Assembly: GCA_937973555.1 (NCBI GenBank)
Contig: CALJKL010000078.1
Coordinates: 1-64,000, forward strand
Source: an uncultured Flavobacteriales bacterium
GTDB taxonomy: Bacteria > Bacteroidota > Bacteroidia > Flavobacteriales > Weeksellaceae
Reading direction: 5' to 3'
DNA: 64,000 bases
Position numbers and translations under genes: made by a program. The notes under the pieces were generated by a model. That model was not told the origin of the DNA, searched no databases, and saw nothing but the letters and a program-made list of their open reading frames with translations. The first letter of the stretch is position 1, and each line of letters begins with the position of its first letter. Shown here piece after piece: positions 17,550 through 25,100 of this stretch.

Positions 17550-18512
17550 TTATAAAAAATGTTTAAAGATTAACCATTTTGATTGATAATAGTTTTTTAT
17601 CTGATTTCTACCTCTTAGCTTCCAGGTTTCTAATGCCTGACCATAGAATCCGAAATGAGCTTTTACGACTGCCCAAAGATGAGGAAAGCCATCTTTTAAT
17701 CCGAAATAAATGCCTGCAAAACCATCTAAAACCAATCTGAATGGGATAAGCCAGAGAAGGGTAGATGTTGGCAAATTTTTCAGCAACATGGAAAGATTGT
17801 TTCTAATGTTGAGATATGTTTTTTGCGGAGACTGTTTGTTGAGGGTTCCACCACCCACATGAAATACAGTTGATGCTCCACAGTAGTATATTTTTCTTCC
17901 GGTATTTTTCAGTCGCCAGCAGAGGTCTATTTCTTCCTGATGTGCAAAGAAGCGTTCATCAAAACCCTTCATTGCCCAAAAATCTTCTTTTCTGATGAAT
18001 AGGGCACATCCTGAAGCCCAAAAGATCTCTGCTTCATCATCGTATTGGCCATTGTCTTTTTCTAAATCATCAAAAATTCTACCTCTGCAGTAAGGGTAAC
18101 CAAGGTTGTCTATCATTCCGCCTCCTGCTCCTGCAAATTCAAAGTATCCATCAGCTTCAAAAGAACGGACTTTGGGTTGAATAGCAGCTATTTCCAGATT
18201 CTTTTCGAAAAGATTTAGAATATGAGAAATCCAATTTTCTGTAACCTGAACATCAGAATTTAATAGGCAATAGATTTCTTCATTGATGGATTTCAGTCCT
18301 TCATTATAACCGCCTGCAAAGCCTGTATTTGTAGTATTTTTTATAACCTTAACCGTTGGGAAATATTTTTCTACAAAAGCTATAGAATCATCTGTAGACG
18401 CGTTGTCTATTACATATATCTGCGCTTCGTCAGAATATTCTAAAACATTGGGAAGGAATTTTTCCAGCCAATGCTTTCCATTCCAGTTAAGTATAGCAAT
18501 TGCAATTTTCAA
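17550..18512 (-). CDS. Glycosyltransferase family 2
   Basis: This 320-residue GT2 enzyme of the rhamnosyl/galactofuranosyl-like type has a GT-A fold. AIAILNWNGKHWLEKFLPNV opens the protein, YVIDNASTDDS follows, NSDVQV near residue 90 is the DxD-like metal/nucleotide site, and the acceptor region has FFAHQEEIDLCWR (the ED-x-D/E type catalytic segment). A hydrophobic segment near 255-275 (LLWLIPFRLVLDGFAG) may attach it to the membrane. It starts 12 nt after the acyltransferase, so both may act on one envelope glycolipid; that is inference. Confidence 0.9.
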   Translation of the reverse strand: MKIAIAILNWNGKHWLEKFLPNVLEYSDEAQIYVIDNASTDDSIAFVEKYFPTVKVIKNTTNTGFAGGYNEGLKSINEEIYCLLNSDVQVTENWISHILNLFEKNLEIAAIQPKVRSFEADGYFEFAGAGGGMIDNLGYPYCRGRIFDDLEKDNGQYDDEAEIFWASGCALFIRKEDFWAMKGFDERFFAHQEEIDLCWRLKNTGRKIYYCGASTVFHVGGGTLNKQSPQKTYLNIRNNLSMLLKNLPTSTLLWLIPFRLVLDGFAGIYFGLKDGFPHLWAVVKAHFGFYGQALETWKLRGRNQIKNYYQSKWLIFKHFL

Positions 18513-18524
18513 ATCTCAAAAGTT

Positions 18525-19427
18525 TTAAAGGTTATAATCTTTTCCGTTATACATTTTAGCATCTGTAACGGCATCGGCATATTTCCATTTTTTATGCGTC
18601 CATAACCAGTTTTCTGGATGTTTTCTGATGGTTTTTTCGAGCATTTTATGAAATTTCACCACCAATTCTTCACCTTCAAAGGTTTCGTTTTCTGGATGCA
18701 TCTCAATGAAATGAATATGGTACTTTCCTCTTTTTATTTTTATGATTTCTGCATAACAGAAAATCATATTTTCTTTGCCGGGAATTCTATTGTACCCAGT
18801 AAAAGCAGGGGTTTTTTGATTGAGAAATTCTAATCCAAACTGAACTCTTGAAGAATGTGGCGTTTGATCAGAAAGAAAGCCGTAAACAGAATTTCCATCA
18901 TTGGGTTGTTCTTTAAAATGTCTCATAACGTTTTTAGATTCAATGAGTTTGAATCCGAATCTTGCTCTTGATTCTATGATTTTATCGTCCCAAAATTTAC
19001 TTTGTAATTTTCTGTAAATGGCAAAGAAATTTTGCTGAGGAACTTTTTTTGCAACTAAGGTGGTGAATTCCCAATTAAAGTTGTGCCCGGTTAGAATAAT
19101 GAGGTTTTTCTTTTCGTCAAAAGATTTTTGGAAAAGATCTAGGTTTTGATATTCAATTATATTCTCTAATTTTTTTTCAGAAATGGTAAATGTTTTCAGG
19201 GTTTCTACCATAAAATCGGTAAAGTTTCTGAAGAATTTTTTTTGTATTTTTTTTATTTCTATTTCTGTCTTTTCGGGAAAAGAATTCTTAAGGTTTTGGT
19301 AGACTACTTTTTTTCTGTATCCTATAATGTGATAATTTAGAAAAAAGAAAAAGTCTGATATTATGTACAAGACTTTCAAAGGTAATCTTGAAAAAAGAGT
19401 GAGAATAAAGAATAATAGTTGGTTCAT
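18525..19427 (-). CDS. LpxL/HtrB-like lysophospholipid acyltransferase
   Basis: This 300-residue protein is of the lipid A late-acyltransferase family. An N-terminal membrane segment (LLFFILTLFSRLPLKVLYII) is followed by LTGHNFNWEF, the HX4(D/E) catalytic motif, near residue 119. VYGFLSDQTPHSS is near 185 and a C-terminal WLWTHKKWK is at 275-285; the last is very characteristic of this family. It would add a secondary acyl chain to lipid A or a related lipid at the inner membrane. A TAAATTTG box lies 17-24 nt upstream. It is co-directional with the glycosyltransferase. Confidence 0.9.
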   Translation of the reverse strand: MNQLLFFILTLFSRLPLKVLYIISDFFFFLNYHIIGYRKKVVYQNLKNSFPEKTEIEIKKIQKKFFRNFTDFMVETLKTFTISEKKLENIIEYQNLDLFQKSFDEKKNLIILTGHNFNWEFTTLVAKKVPQQNFFAIYRKLQSKFWDDKIIESRARFGFKLIESKNVMRHFKEQPNDGNSVYGFLSDQTPHSSRVQFGLEFLNQKTPAFTGYNRIPGKENMIFCYAEIIKIKRGKYHIHFIEMHPENETFEGEELVVKFHKMLEKTIRKHPENWLWTHKKWKYADAVTDAKMYNGKDYNL

Positions 19428-19462
19428 AGTTTAAATTAAGATGCAAATTTACAAAATCATTA

Positions 19463-19492
19463 CTTTAGATTCTAAATTTAATATATTTGAAA
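19463..19492 (+). promoter_or_regulatory. Putative promoter of the thioredoxin-like gene
   Basis: TATATTTG at 19482-19489 fits TAnnTTTG, 20 nt before the ATG at 19509. TTTA at 19464-19467 is a weak -33. The opposite strand carries TAAATTTG (19451-19444) for the divergent acyltransferase. Confidence 0.5.
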
Positions 19493-19508
19493 AAAAATAA
19501 AAGTATAT

Positions 19509-20051
19509 ATGAAAAGTTTAATCTTAAAAATTTCTTTTGCGGTAATGCTTTTGCCGGTAGTTTTAAGCGCTCAGGATACGAAAGTTTCTGCAGAGGATGC
19601 CGCTAAAATAGAAGCCAAGAAAAAGCAAGAAGCAGAAAAAGCATCTCTGCCAAAGCCATATAACGAAGCGGAAAATGCCGAAGCCAAAATTAAAGAATTG
19701 GTAAAAAAAGCTAAAAAAGAAAATAAAAATGTCATGATCCAAGCCGGAGGCAATTGGTGTATTTGGTGTTTGAGATTCAATAATTTTGTGCAAACCACCC
19801 CTGAATTGAAAAAACTGGTGGATGACAATTACATCTATTATCATCTTAACTATTCTCCAAAGAATAAAAATGAAAAGATTTTTGCCCAGTATGGGAATCC
19901 AGGAGAAAAATATGGGTACCCGGTATTTATTGTTTTGGATAAAACTGGAAAACAAATTCATACGCAAGATTCTGCAGTGTTAGAAGAAGGCAAAGGATAC
20001 AGCCTAGATAAAGTAAAAGCCTTTTTCGCTGAATGGAAACCTAATAAATAA
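19509..20051 (+). CDS. Exported thioredoxin-like protein
   Basis: This 180-residue protein begins with a signal peptide (KSLILKISFAVMLLPVVLSA, then QDT). A charged Lys/Glu/Ala-rich helical stretch spans about 25-75. A thioredoxin fold follows with the redox motif WCIWC in GGNWCIWCLRF, later YGYPVFIVLD with the family's cis-Pro context. The motif is WCxWC like TlpA/DsbE relatives in Bacteroidota. It likely acts in the periplasm in disulfide exchange or as a reductant carrier. It is monocistronic, with its own promoter box and a strong terminator. Confidence 0.88.
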   Translation: MKSLILKISFAVMLLPVVLSAQDTKVSAEDAAKIEAKKKQEAEKASLPKPYNEAENAEAKIKELVKKAKKENKNVMIQAGGNWCIWCLRFNNFVQTTPELKKLVDDNYIYYHLNYSPKNKNEKIFAQYGNPGEKYGYPVFIVLDKTGKQIHTQDSAVLEEGKGYSLDKVKAFFAEWKPNK

Positions 20052-20054
20052 AAG

Positions 20055-20082
20055 AAAAAGCCTCAGATGATGAGGCTTTTTT
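20055..20082. terminator. Bidirectional intrinsic terminator
   Basis: AAAAAGCCTCA / TGAGGCTTTTTT around a GATGA loop. The A-run on one side and T-run on the other let it serve both the thioredoxin gene and the convergent aldehyde dehydrogenase gene, which ends at 20084. Confidence 0.9.
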
Positions 20083-20083
20083 A

Positions 20084-21445
20084 TTATAAGATTTTCTTCA
20101 AAATTTTCATTTTTACATTGGTATAGGGAGGATATTTCAATTCGGGTTCCAGGTAAATGGATTTTTTGAGGATGGATTTCGCATGAGAAAATGCCTCAAA
20201 ACCATATTTACCGTGATAATTTCCAATTCCTGAATTGCCTACGCCACCAAAAGGAAGTCTGTCATTGCTGAGGTGCATCAAGGTGTCATTAATGCATCCC
20301 CCACCAAAGCTTAATAATTCATTGAACATCTTTTGCTCTTGGCTATCATTGCTAAATAAATAAGCAGAAAGCGGTTTTTCACCTTCGTTTACTTTTTGGA
20401 TAGCATCTTCAAAATTTGTGTAGGTGAGCACCGGCAAAATAGGTCCGAAAATTTCTTCCTGCATGATGGCATCTTCCCAAGTTACTTGGTCTAAAACGGT
20501 AGGGGAGATATAGCGTTTTTCTTTGTCGGTTTCACCACCAAAAACTGTTTTTGAAGGGTCTATCATCTTTTCTAATCGGTCAAAATTACGTTCATTGATG
20601 ATTTGGCAATAATGATCGGCATCTTTGTGGTAGCTCCTTTTCTTAATTTCCTCGATTAAAATTTTTGTAAATTTTGGTTTGATATTTTCCTGAACATAAA
20701 GATAATCCGGTGCAACGCAGGTTTGTCCGGCATTGATGAATTTTCCCCAAACAATTCTTCTGGCCACAACTTCTAAGTCTGCATGTTCAGTAATAAAAGC
20801 TGGAGATTTTCCTCCCAACTCTAAAGTTACCGGAGTTAAGTGTTCTGCAGCTGCTTTGTAAACAATTTTTCCAACTTTTGGACTTCCTGTGAAGAAAATT
20901 TTATCGAATCTCAGTTTCAAGATTTCGGTGGTTTCTTCCACGCCACCTTCCACAACATATAAAAATTGGGCATCGAAATTTTCATTGATGATTTTAGCCA
21001 TAGCCTTCATGGTGTTTTCTGGCAGTTCACTCGGTTTAATAAAACAAGTGTTTCCAGCCGCTATGGCAGCGATAACCGGGGTTAAAGTTAGTTGATAAGG
21101 ATAGTTCCATGCACCAATAACAAGACAGTTGCCCAAAGGTTCATACACTATTTTACTACTTCCTAATTGATTGACGATATTGGTCAAAACCTTTTTTGGT
21201 TTCGCTAAAGATTTTAAGTTTTTTACATAATAATCAATATCCTTATAAATGAAGGAAATTTCTGTGCCGAAGGTTTCAAATTCTGATTTTTTGAAATCTT
21301 TGTAAATGGCATCATATAGCATTTTTTCATTTTCTGAAATGATTTTTTTGAATTTCAGCAATTGATCTTTTCTGAATTTTAAATCCAAAGTTTGATGTGA
21401 TTTAAAAAACTCTTTCTGTTTTTGTAAAATGTCTGAGTAATTCAT
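20084..21445 (-). CDS. Aldehyde dehydrogenase
   Basis: This NAD(P)-dependent aldehyde dehydrogenase has 453 residues from the chosen start at 21445 (MNYSDILQKQ). A longer frame reaches 21490, but that would cross the TATATTTG box at 21475-21468 and overlap the divergent SDR start, so the shorter form is preferred. The catalytic Glu is in TLELGGKSP and the nucleophilic Cys in NAGQTCVAPDY. The NAD site FFTGSPKVGK and the end motif SGIGNYHGKYGFEAFSH are typical of the class 3 / fatty-aldehyde type. A C-terminal tail of basic and hydrophobic residues may bind the membrane. It probably oxidises medium- or long-chain aldehydes. Confidence 0.93.
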   Translation of the reverse strand: MNYSDILQKQKEFFKSHQTLDLKFRKDQLLKFKKIISENEKMLYDAIYKDFKKSEFETFGTEISFIYKDIDYYVKNLKSLAKPKKVLTNIVNQLGSSKIVYEPLGNCLVIGAWNYPYQLTLTPVIAAIAAGNTCFIKPSELPENTMKAMAKIINENFDAQFLYVVEGGVEETTEILKLRFDKIFFTGSPKVGKIVYKAAAEHLTPVTLELGGKSPAFITEHADLEVVARRIVWGKFINAGQTCVAPDYLYVQENIKPKFTKILIEEIKKRSYHKDADHYCQIINERNFDRLEKMIDPSKTVFGGETDKEKRYISPTVLDQVTWEDAIMQEEIFGPILPVLTYTNFEDAIQKVNEGEKPLSAYLFSNDSQEQKMFNELLSFGGGCINDTLMHLSNDRLPFGGVGNSGIGNYHGKYGFEAFSHAKSILKKSIYLEPELKYPPYTNVKMKILKKIL

Positions 21446-21465
21446 TATTTTTAAACATTGATTTT

Positions 21466-21500
21466 CACAAATATACCATGAAAAATTCATTTCAAAACAA
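21466..21500 (-). promoter_or_regulatory. Putative aldehyde dehydrogenase promoter
   Basis: On the minus strand TATATTTG runs from 21475 to 21468, 22 nt before the ATG at 21445. It lies almost on the start codon of the divergent SDR gene (21478), so expression of the two is probably linked. Confidence 0.5.
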
Positions 21501-22290
21501 AAATGTACTTATTACAGGCGGCGCCTCCGGAATTGGCAAAATTATGGCCAGAAAATCCTTGGAGAGAGGGACTTCAGTGTTAATCATCTGGGATATTAAT
21601 GAAGAAGGTTTGTCCAAAACGAAAGAAGAATTGTCTGAAATTGGAGGTGAGATTTTCACCTATAAAGTAGATGTTTCTCAATTGGAGGACATCAAAACCA
21701 ATGCTGAAAGAGTAAAATCTGAAGTTGGCAAAATAGACATTCTTATCAACAATGCCGGAATTGTAGTAGGTAAATATTTCCATGAAAATACCCATGAAGA
21801 TATTCATCGCACAATGCTTATCAATGCCAATGCGTTGATGCATATCGCTTTAGAATTTTTACCCGATATGATGGTTCAAAATTCTGGTGCGGTCTGCAAT
21901 ATCGCTTCTTCAGCTGGGTTGATTTCCAATCCTAAAATGGCGGTATATGCCGCTTCAAAATGGGCTGTAAACGGCTGGAGCGATTCCTTGCGTTTGGAGA
22001 TGGAACAATTGGGTAGAAATGTGTCCTTTACCACCATAATGCCTTTTTATATCAATACGGGGATGTTTGATGGAGTGAAATCTAAATTGATTCCGATTTT
22101 AGAGCCGGAGCCTACCGCAGAAAAAATCATAAAAGCCATAGAAAACCGAACCAAAATACTCGCTTTGCCTCTTCCATATTGGTTTGTTCGCCTTTCACAA
22201 GGCCTTCTTCCGCTACCGGTTTTTGATTGGGTGATGAAGAATGTTTTCGGGGTTTATGATACTATGAAGGATTTTAAAGGCAGAAATTAA
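21478..22290 (+). CDS. Short-chain dehydrogenase/reductase
   Basis: This 270-residue classical SDR has the dinucleotide motif TGGASGIG at residues 13-20, NNAGIVVG in the core, a catalytic Ser in IASSAG, and Tyr157 and Lys161 in YAASK. The C-terminal region (LALPLPYWFVRLSQGLLPLP) is hydrophobic, as in membrane-associated retinol or acylglycerone-type SDRs. It is divergent from the aldehyde dehydrogenase with a 32-bp gap, so an alcohol/aldehyde pair acting on lipids is a reasonable guess. It ends 3 bp from the convergent di-heme peroxidase gene. Confidence 0.93.
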   Translation: MKNSFQNKNVLITGGASGIGKIMARKSLERGTSVLIIWDINEEGLSKTKEELSEIGGEIFTYKVDVSQLEDIKTNAERVKSEVGKIDILINNAGIVVGKYFHENTHEDIHRTMLINANALMHIALEFLPDMMVQNSGAVCNIASSAGLISNPKMAVYAASKWAVNGWSDSLRLEMEQLGRNVSFTTIMPFYINTGMFDGVKSKLIPILEPEPTAEKIIKAIENRTKILALPLPYWFVRLSQGLLPLPVFDWVMKNVFGVYDTMKDFKGRN

Positions 22291-22293
22291 ATC

Positions 22294-23481
22294 CTAAGGA
22301 AAAGGATTACTCCATTTTTTATTGGTATAGACATCATTCCCAGAAAGGGTTTTCAAAAACGCAATCACTGCATTAATTTCTGTAGCATTGAGGTTTAATT
22401 TTTGTCCAGAACCATTAGGCATTAGCCTAGCGTCTAGATTGGTATTTCTGTTGGCAATGTTGATATTTCCATAATGTCCTATCACATTTTGGAGGGTAGC
22501 CAGGTTAGCTGTATGCATAAAAGGACTGTTTTCGGTGCCGTCAGGTTTGGTTACATTTCTCAAACTTGGGGCTTTGGTATTGGTGATATCTATTCCTGTT
22601 TCGCCAATGATTCCAATAATTCCATTGTTTCTCGTATTAGGGTCTATGTCAAACTCTGGTGCATTATGACAAGCATTACATCCTAAACCTCCAGAAATTC
22701 TACTTCCTGTACCATCAAATACAGGAGGGGTTAAGAACAATTGTTTTCCTAAATTTTCTTGAGTAGTAAAATTAGAAAAAGGTTCTTGTTCGGTTGTTGC
22801 AAGGGCTCTTCCGGAGTCATACTTACTATCAAAAGATTGAATACTTCTAATAAATTGTGCCAAAGCATTCTGTATTCTGTCTTGAGTAACTGTAGAGTCA
22901 CCATATACAAATTTAAAAAGCTCTTGGTAATATTTGATGTTTTGAAGTTTGGTTAAAAGCGCTGAAATATTATCATCACCATCAGCCCCACTAAAGCCCA
23001 TTTCTTTATGGTCTTGGATGGGCATACTGGTTTGTACCTCAAGAGAACTTGCCCTTTCATCCCAAAAAAACTTTTTCTCCAAAGAAAATCTCGAATTTAC
23101 CAATCTCATGGCATGTCTTCCGGTTGTTCCGTTGACACCTGTGCTTGCAATGGCATTATCTCCAAAGGCCAATTCTTGCTTATGACAGCTTGAACAAGAA
23201 ATGGTATTGTTTTTAGATAAATTTTTATCGTAAAATAAAACCCTGCCCAGCGTTGCTCCTTTATTGGTGATAGGATTGCTAAGAGTATTGTCTTTGGTGA
23301 TGTATCTGGGAATAGTCTGATTGGCGTAATTCTCTAAATTATTGAGATTAATATTATTGCCGAAAGTGGCCGTTACATTAGGATAAGTTTCTATTACCGG
23401 GGTACCCTCGTCTATTGAGCTAGAGCCGCATGAAATAAATAGGCCGAAACAAAAAGAAAGCAATAAATGATTAATCTTCAT
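22294..23481 (-). CDS. Di-heme cytochrome-c peroxidase / MauG-family lipoprotein
   Basis: This 395-residue protein has a lipoprotein signal (LLLSFCFGLFISCGSS, probable acylated Cys18). Two c-type heme sites are seen: CSSCH near residue 97 and CNACH near 276. LGRVLFYDKNLSKNNTISC and the later PFMHTANLATLQNVIGHYG are family motifs. It would reduce hydrogen peroxide with electrons from periplasmic cytochromes, or modify a partner protein as MauG does. It carries no third heme. It is monocistronic and diverges from purB. Confidence 0.93.
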   Translation of the reverse strand: MKINHLLLSFCFGLFISCGSSSIDEGTPVIETYPNVTATFGNNINLNNLENYANQTIPRYITKDNTLSNPITNKGATLGRVLFYDKNLSKNNTISCSSCHKQELAFGDNAIASTGVNGTTGRHAMRLVNSRFSLEKKFFWDERASSLEVQTSMPIQDHKEMGFSGADGDDNISALLTKLQNIKYYQELFKFVYGDSTVTQDRIQNALAQFIRSIQSFDSKYDSGRALATTEQEPFSNFTTQENLGKQLFLTPPVFDGTGSRISGGLGCNACHNAPEFDIDPNTRNNGIIGIIGETGIDITNTKAPSLRNVTKPDGTENSPFMHTANLATLQNVIGHYGNINIANRNTNLDARLMPNGSGQKLNLNATEINAVIAFLKTLSGNDVYTNKKWSNPFP

Positions 23482-23569
23482 AAAGTGATATTTTTCTTAT
23501 GATTAAAAAACTAAGATAAGGTTAAAATTTATCTTATGTTAACAATTTGTTAATATATGAAAATCAATA

Positions 23570-23600
23570 TCAATTTTTTATAAAAAAATGTATTTTTGTA
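23570..23600 (+). promoter_or_regulatory. Putative purB promoter
   Basis: TATTTTTG at 23591-23598 matches TAnnTTTG, 30 nt before the ATG. The -33 region has only a T-run (23573-23578). I see no purine riboswitch fold in the 147-nt gap. Confidence 0.45.
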
Positions 23601-23628
23601 CATCTAATAAAAAGCCATCTAGCAACAA

Positions 23629-25056
23629 ATGAATTCTTACAAAAATCCTCTCGAAGAACGTTATTCAAGTGAGGAAATGCTGTTTAATTTTTCCCCAAAT
23701 AACAAGTTCAGAACCTGGAGACAACTTTGGATTGCCCTTGCTGAAATAGAAAAAGACCTTGGTTTGGACATCACAGATGAACAAATCAACCAGCTGAAAG
23801 AGCATTCAGAAAATATAGATTTCGATAAAGCTGCTGAATACGAGAAAAAATTCAGACATGATGTAATGGCTCATGTACATACTTATGGAGATGTGGCGCC
23901 TTTGGCTAAGCCTATCATTCACTTGGGGGCTACTTCTGCTTTTGTAGGAGACAATACAGACCTTATCCAAATCCGTGACGGATTGTTACTCATCAGAAAA
24001 CAATTGGTGAATGTCATCAAAAACCTATCGGATTTCTCCATTCAGTACAAGGATTTGCCAACTCTAGGCTTCACGCACTTTCAGCCGGCACAATTGACTA
24101 CGGTTGGGAAAAGGGCTACGTTATGGTTACAATCATTATTGTTGGATATTGAAGAGCTAGAATTTTTCTTAGAAACCTTGCGTTTTAGAGGTGTAAAAGG
24201 AACTACCGGAACTGCGGCTAGTTTTTTGGAGCTTTTCAATGGAGACTATTCTAAAGTACAACACCTGGATAAAGAACTTTCCAAAAGATTTGGATTTGAA
24301 AAAGTATTTGGTGTTTCAGGACAGACCTATGATAGAAAGATTGATGCTAAAGTTTTGGCATTGCTATCTAATATTGCCCAATCGGCACATAAATTCACCA
24401 ATGATTTAAGGCTTTTACAGAACCTTAAAGAAATAGAAGAACCTTTTGAGAAAAACCAAATTGGGTCTTCGGCAATGGCTTACAAGCGTAATCCTATGCG
24501 TTCTGAAAGGATTTCGGCTTTGGCAAAATACGTAATGTCTCTGCAGAATTCATCTGCCATGGTAGCGGCTACGCAATGGTTTGAAAGAACTTTAGACGAT
24601 TCTGCTAACAAAAGACTAACCGTTCCTCAAGCGTTTTTAGCGGTAGATGCTATTTTATTGATTTGGAACAACATCATGAACGGAATTGTGGTGTATGAAA
24701 ACAGAATCCAAAAGCATATAGACGAAGAGTTGCCTTTTATGGCGACAGAATACATCATCATGGAAGAAGTGAAAGCTGGAGGAGACCGACAAGAAATCCA
24801 TGAAATCATACGAGTGCATTCTATGGAAGCCTCCAAAAAGGTGAAGATGGAAGGTAAGGAGAATGATTTAATCGAAAGGATTATGAATGACGACTCCTTG
24901 AAATTGGATAAATCAAAATTGAAGCAGGTGCTAGCCCCTAAAAACTTCATCGGCTTCGCACCTATCCAAACTGAAGAATTCATACAAAACGAAATTCAGC
25001 CGGTTTTAAAAAAATATCAACACTTAATCGGTTTAGAATCAGAACTTAAAGTATAA
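23629..25056 (+). CDS. purB: Adenylosuccinate lyase
   Basis: This 475-residue enzyme of the fumarase/aspartase superfamily acts twice in purine synthesis, releasing fumarate from SAICAR and from adenylosuccinate. The N-terminus NPLEERYSSEEMLFNFSPNN is of the eukaryote-like PurB type. The catalytic loop signature GSSAMAYKRNPMRSERI is near residue 280, and TLGFTHFQPAQLTTVGKRA near 146 carries the general acid His. It heads a purine gene block, with purL 44 nt downstream after a hairpin. Confidence 0.96.
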   Translation: MNSYKNPLEERYSSEEMLFNFSPNNKFRTWRQLWIALAEIEKDLGLDITDEQINQLKEHSENIDFDKAAEYEKKFRHDVMAHVHTYGDVAPLAKPIIHLGATSAFVGDNTDLIQIRDGLLLIRKQLVNVIKNLSDFSIQYKDLPTLGFTHFQPAQLTTVGKRATLWLQSLLLDIEELEFFLETLRFRGVKGTTGTAASFLELFNGDYSKVQHLDKELSKRFGFEKVFGVSGQTYDRKIDAKVLALLSNIAQSAHKFTNDLRLLQNLKEIEEPFEKNQIGSSAMAYKRNPMRSERISALAKYVMSLQNSSAMVAATQWFERTLDDSANKRLTVPQAFLAVDAILLIWNNIMNGIVVYENRIQKHIDEELPFMATEYIIMEEVKAGGDRQEIHEIIRVHSMEASKKVKMEGKENDLIERIMNDDSLKLDKSKLKQVLAPKNFIGFAPIQTEEFIQNEIQPVLKKYQHLIGLESELKV

Positions 25057-25061
25057 ATATG

Positions 25062-25086
25062 TGCAGCCTCGTCGGCTGCATTTTTA
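25062..25086 (+). terminator. Hairpin between purB and purL
   Basis: TGCAGCC / GGCTGCA with a TCGTC loop is followed by TTTTTATTTT. It looks like a modest intrinsic terminator or attenuator inside the purine block, placed between the purB stop and the purL start. Confidence 0.7.
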
Positions 25087-25100
25087 TTTTAAACAAATAT

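Noticed and set aside
22275..22310. Terminator between the SDR and the di-heme peroxidase gene
   Set aside because: AATCCT / AGGATT is short, overlaps the coding end and has no T-tract.
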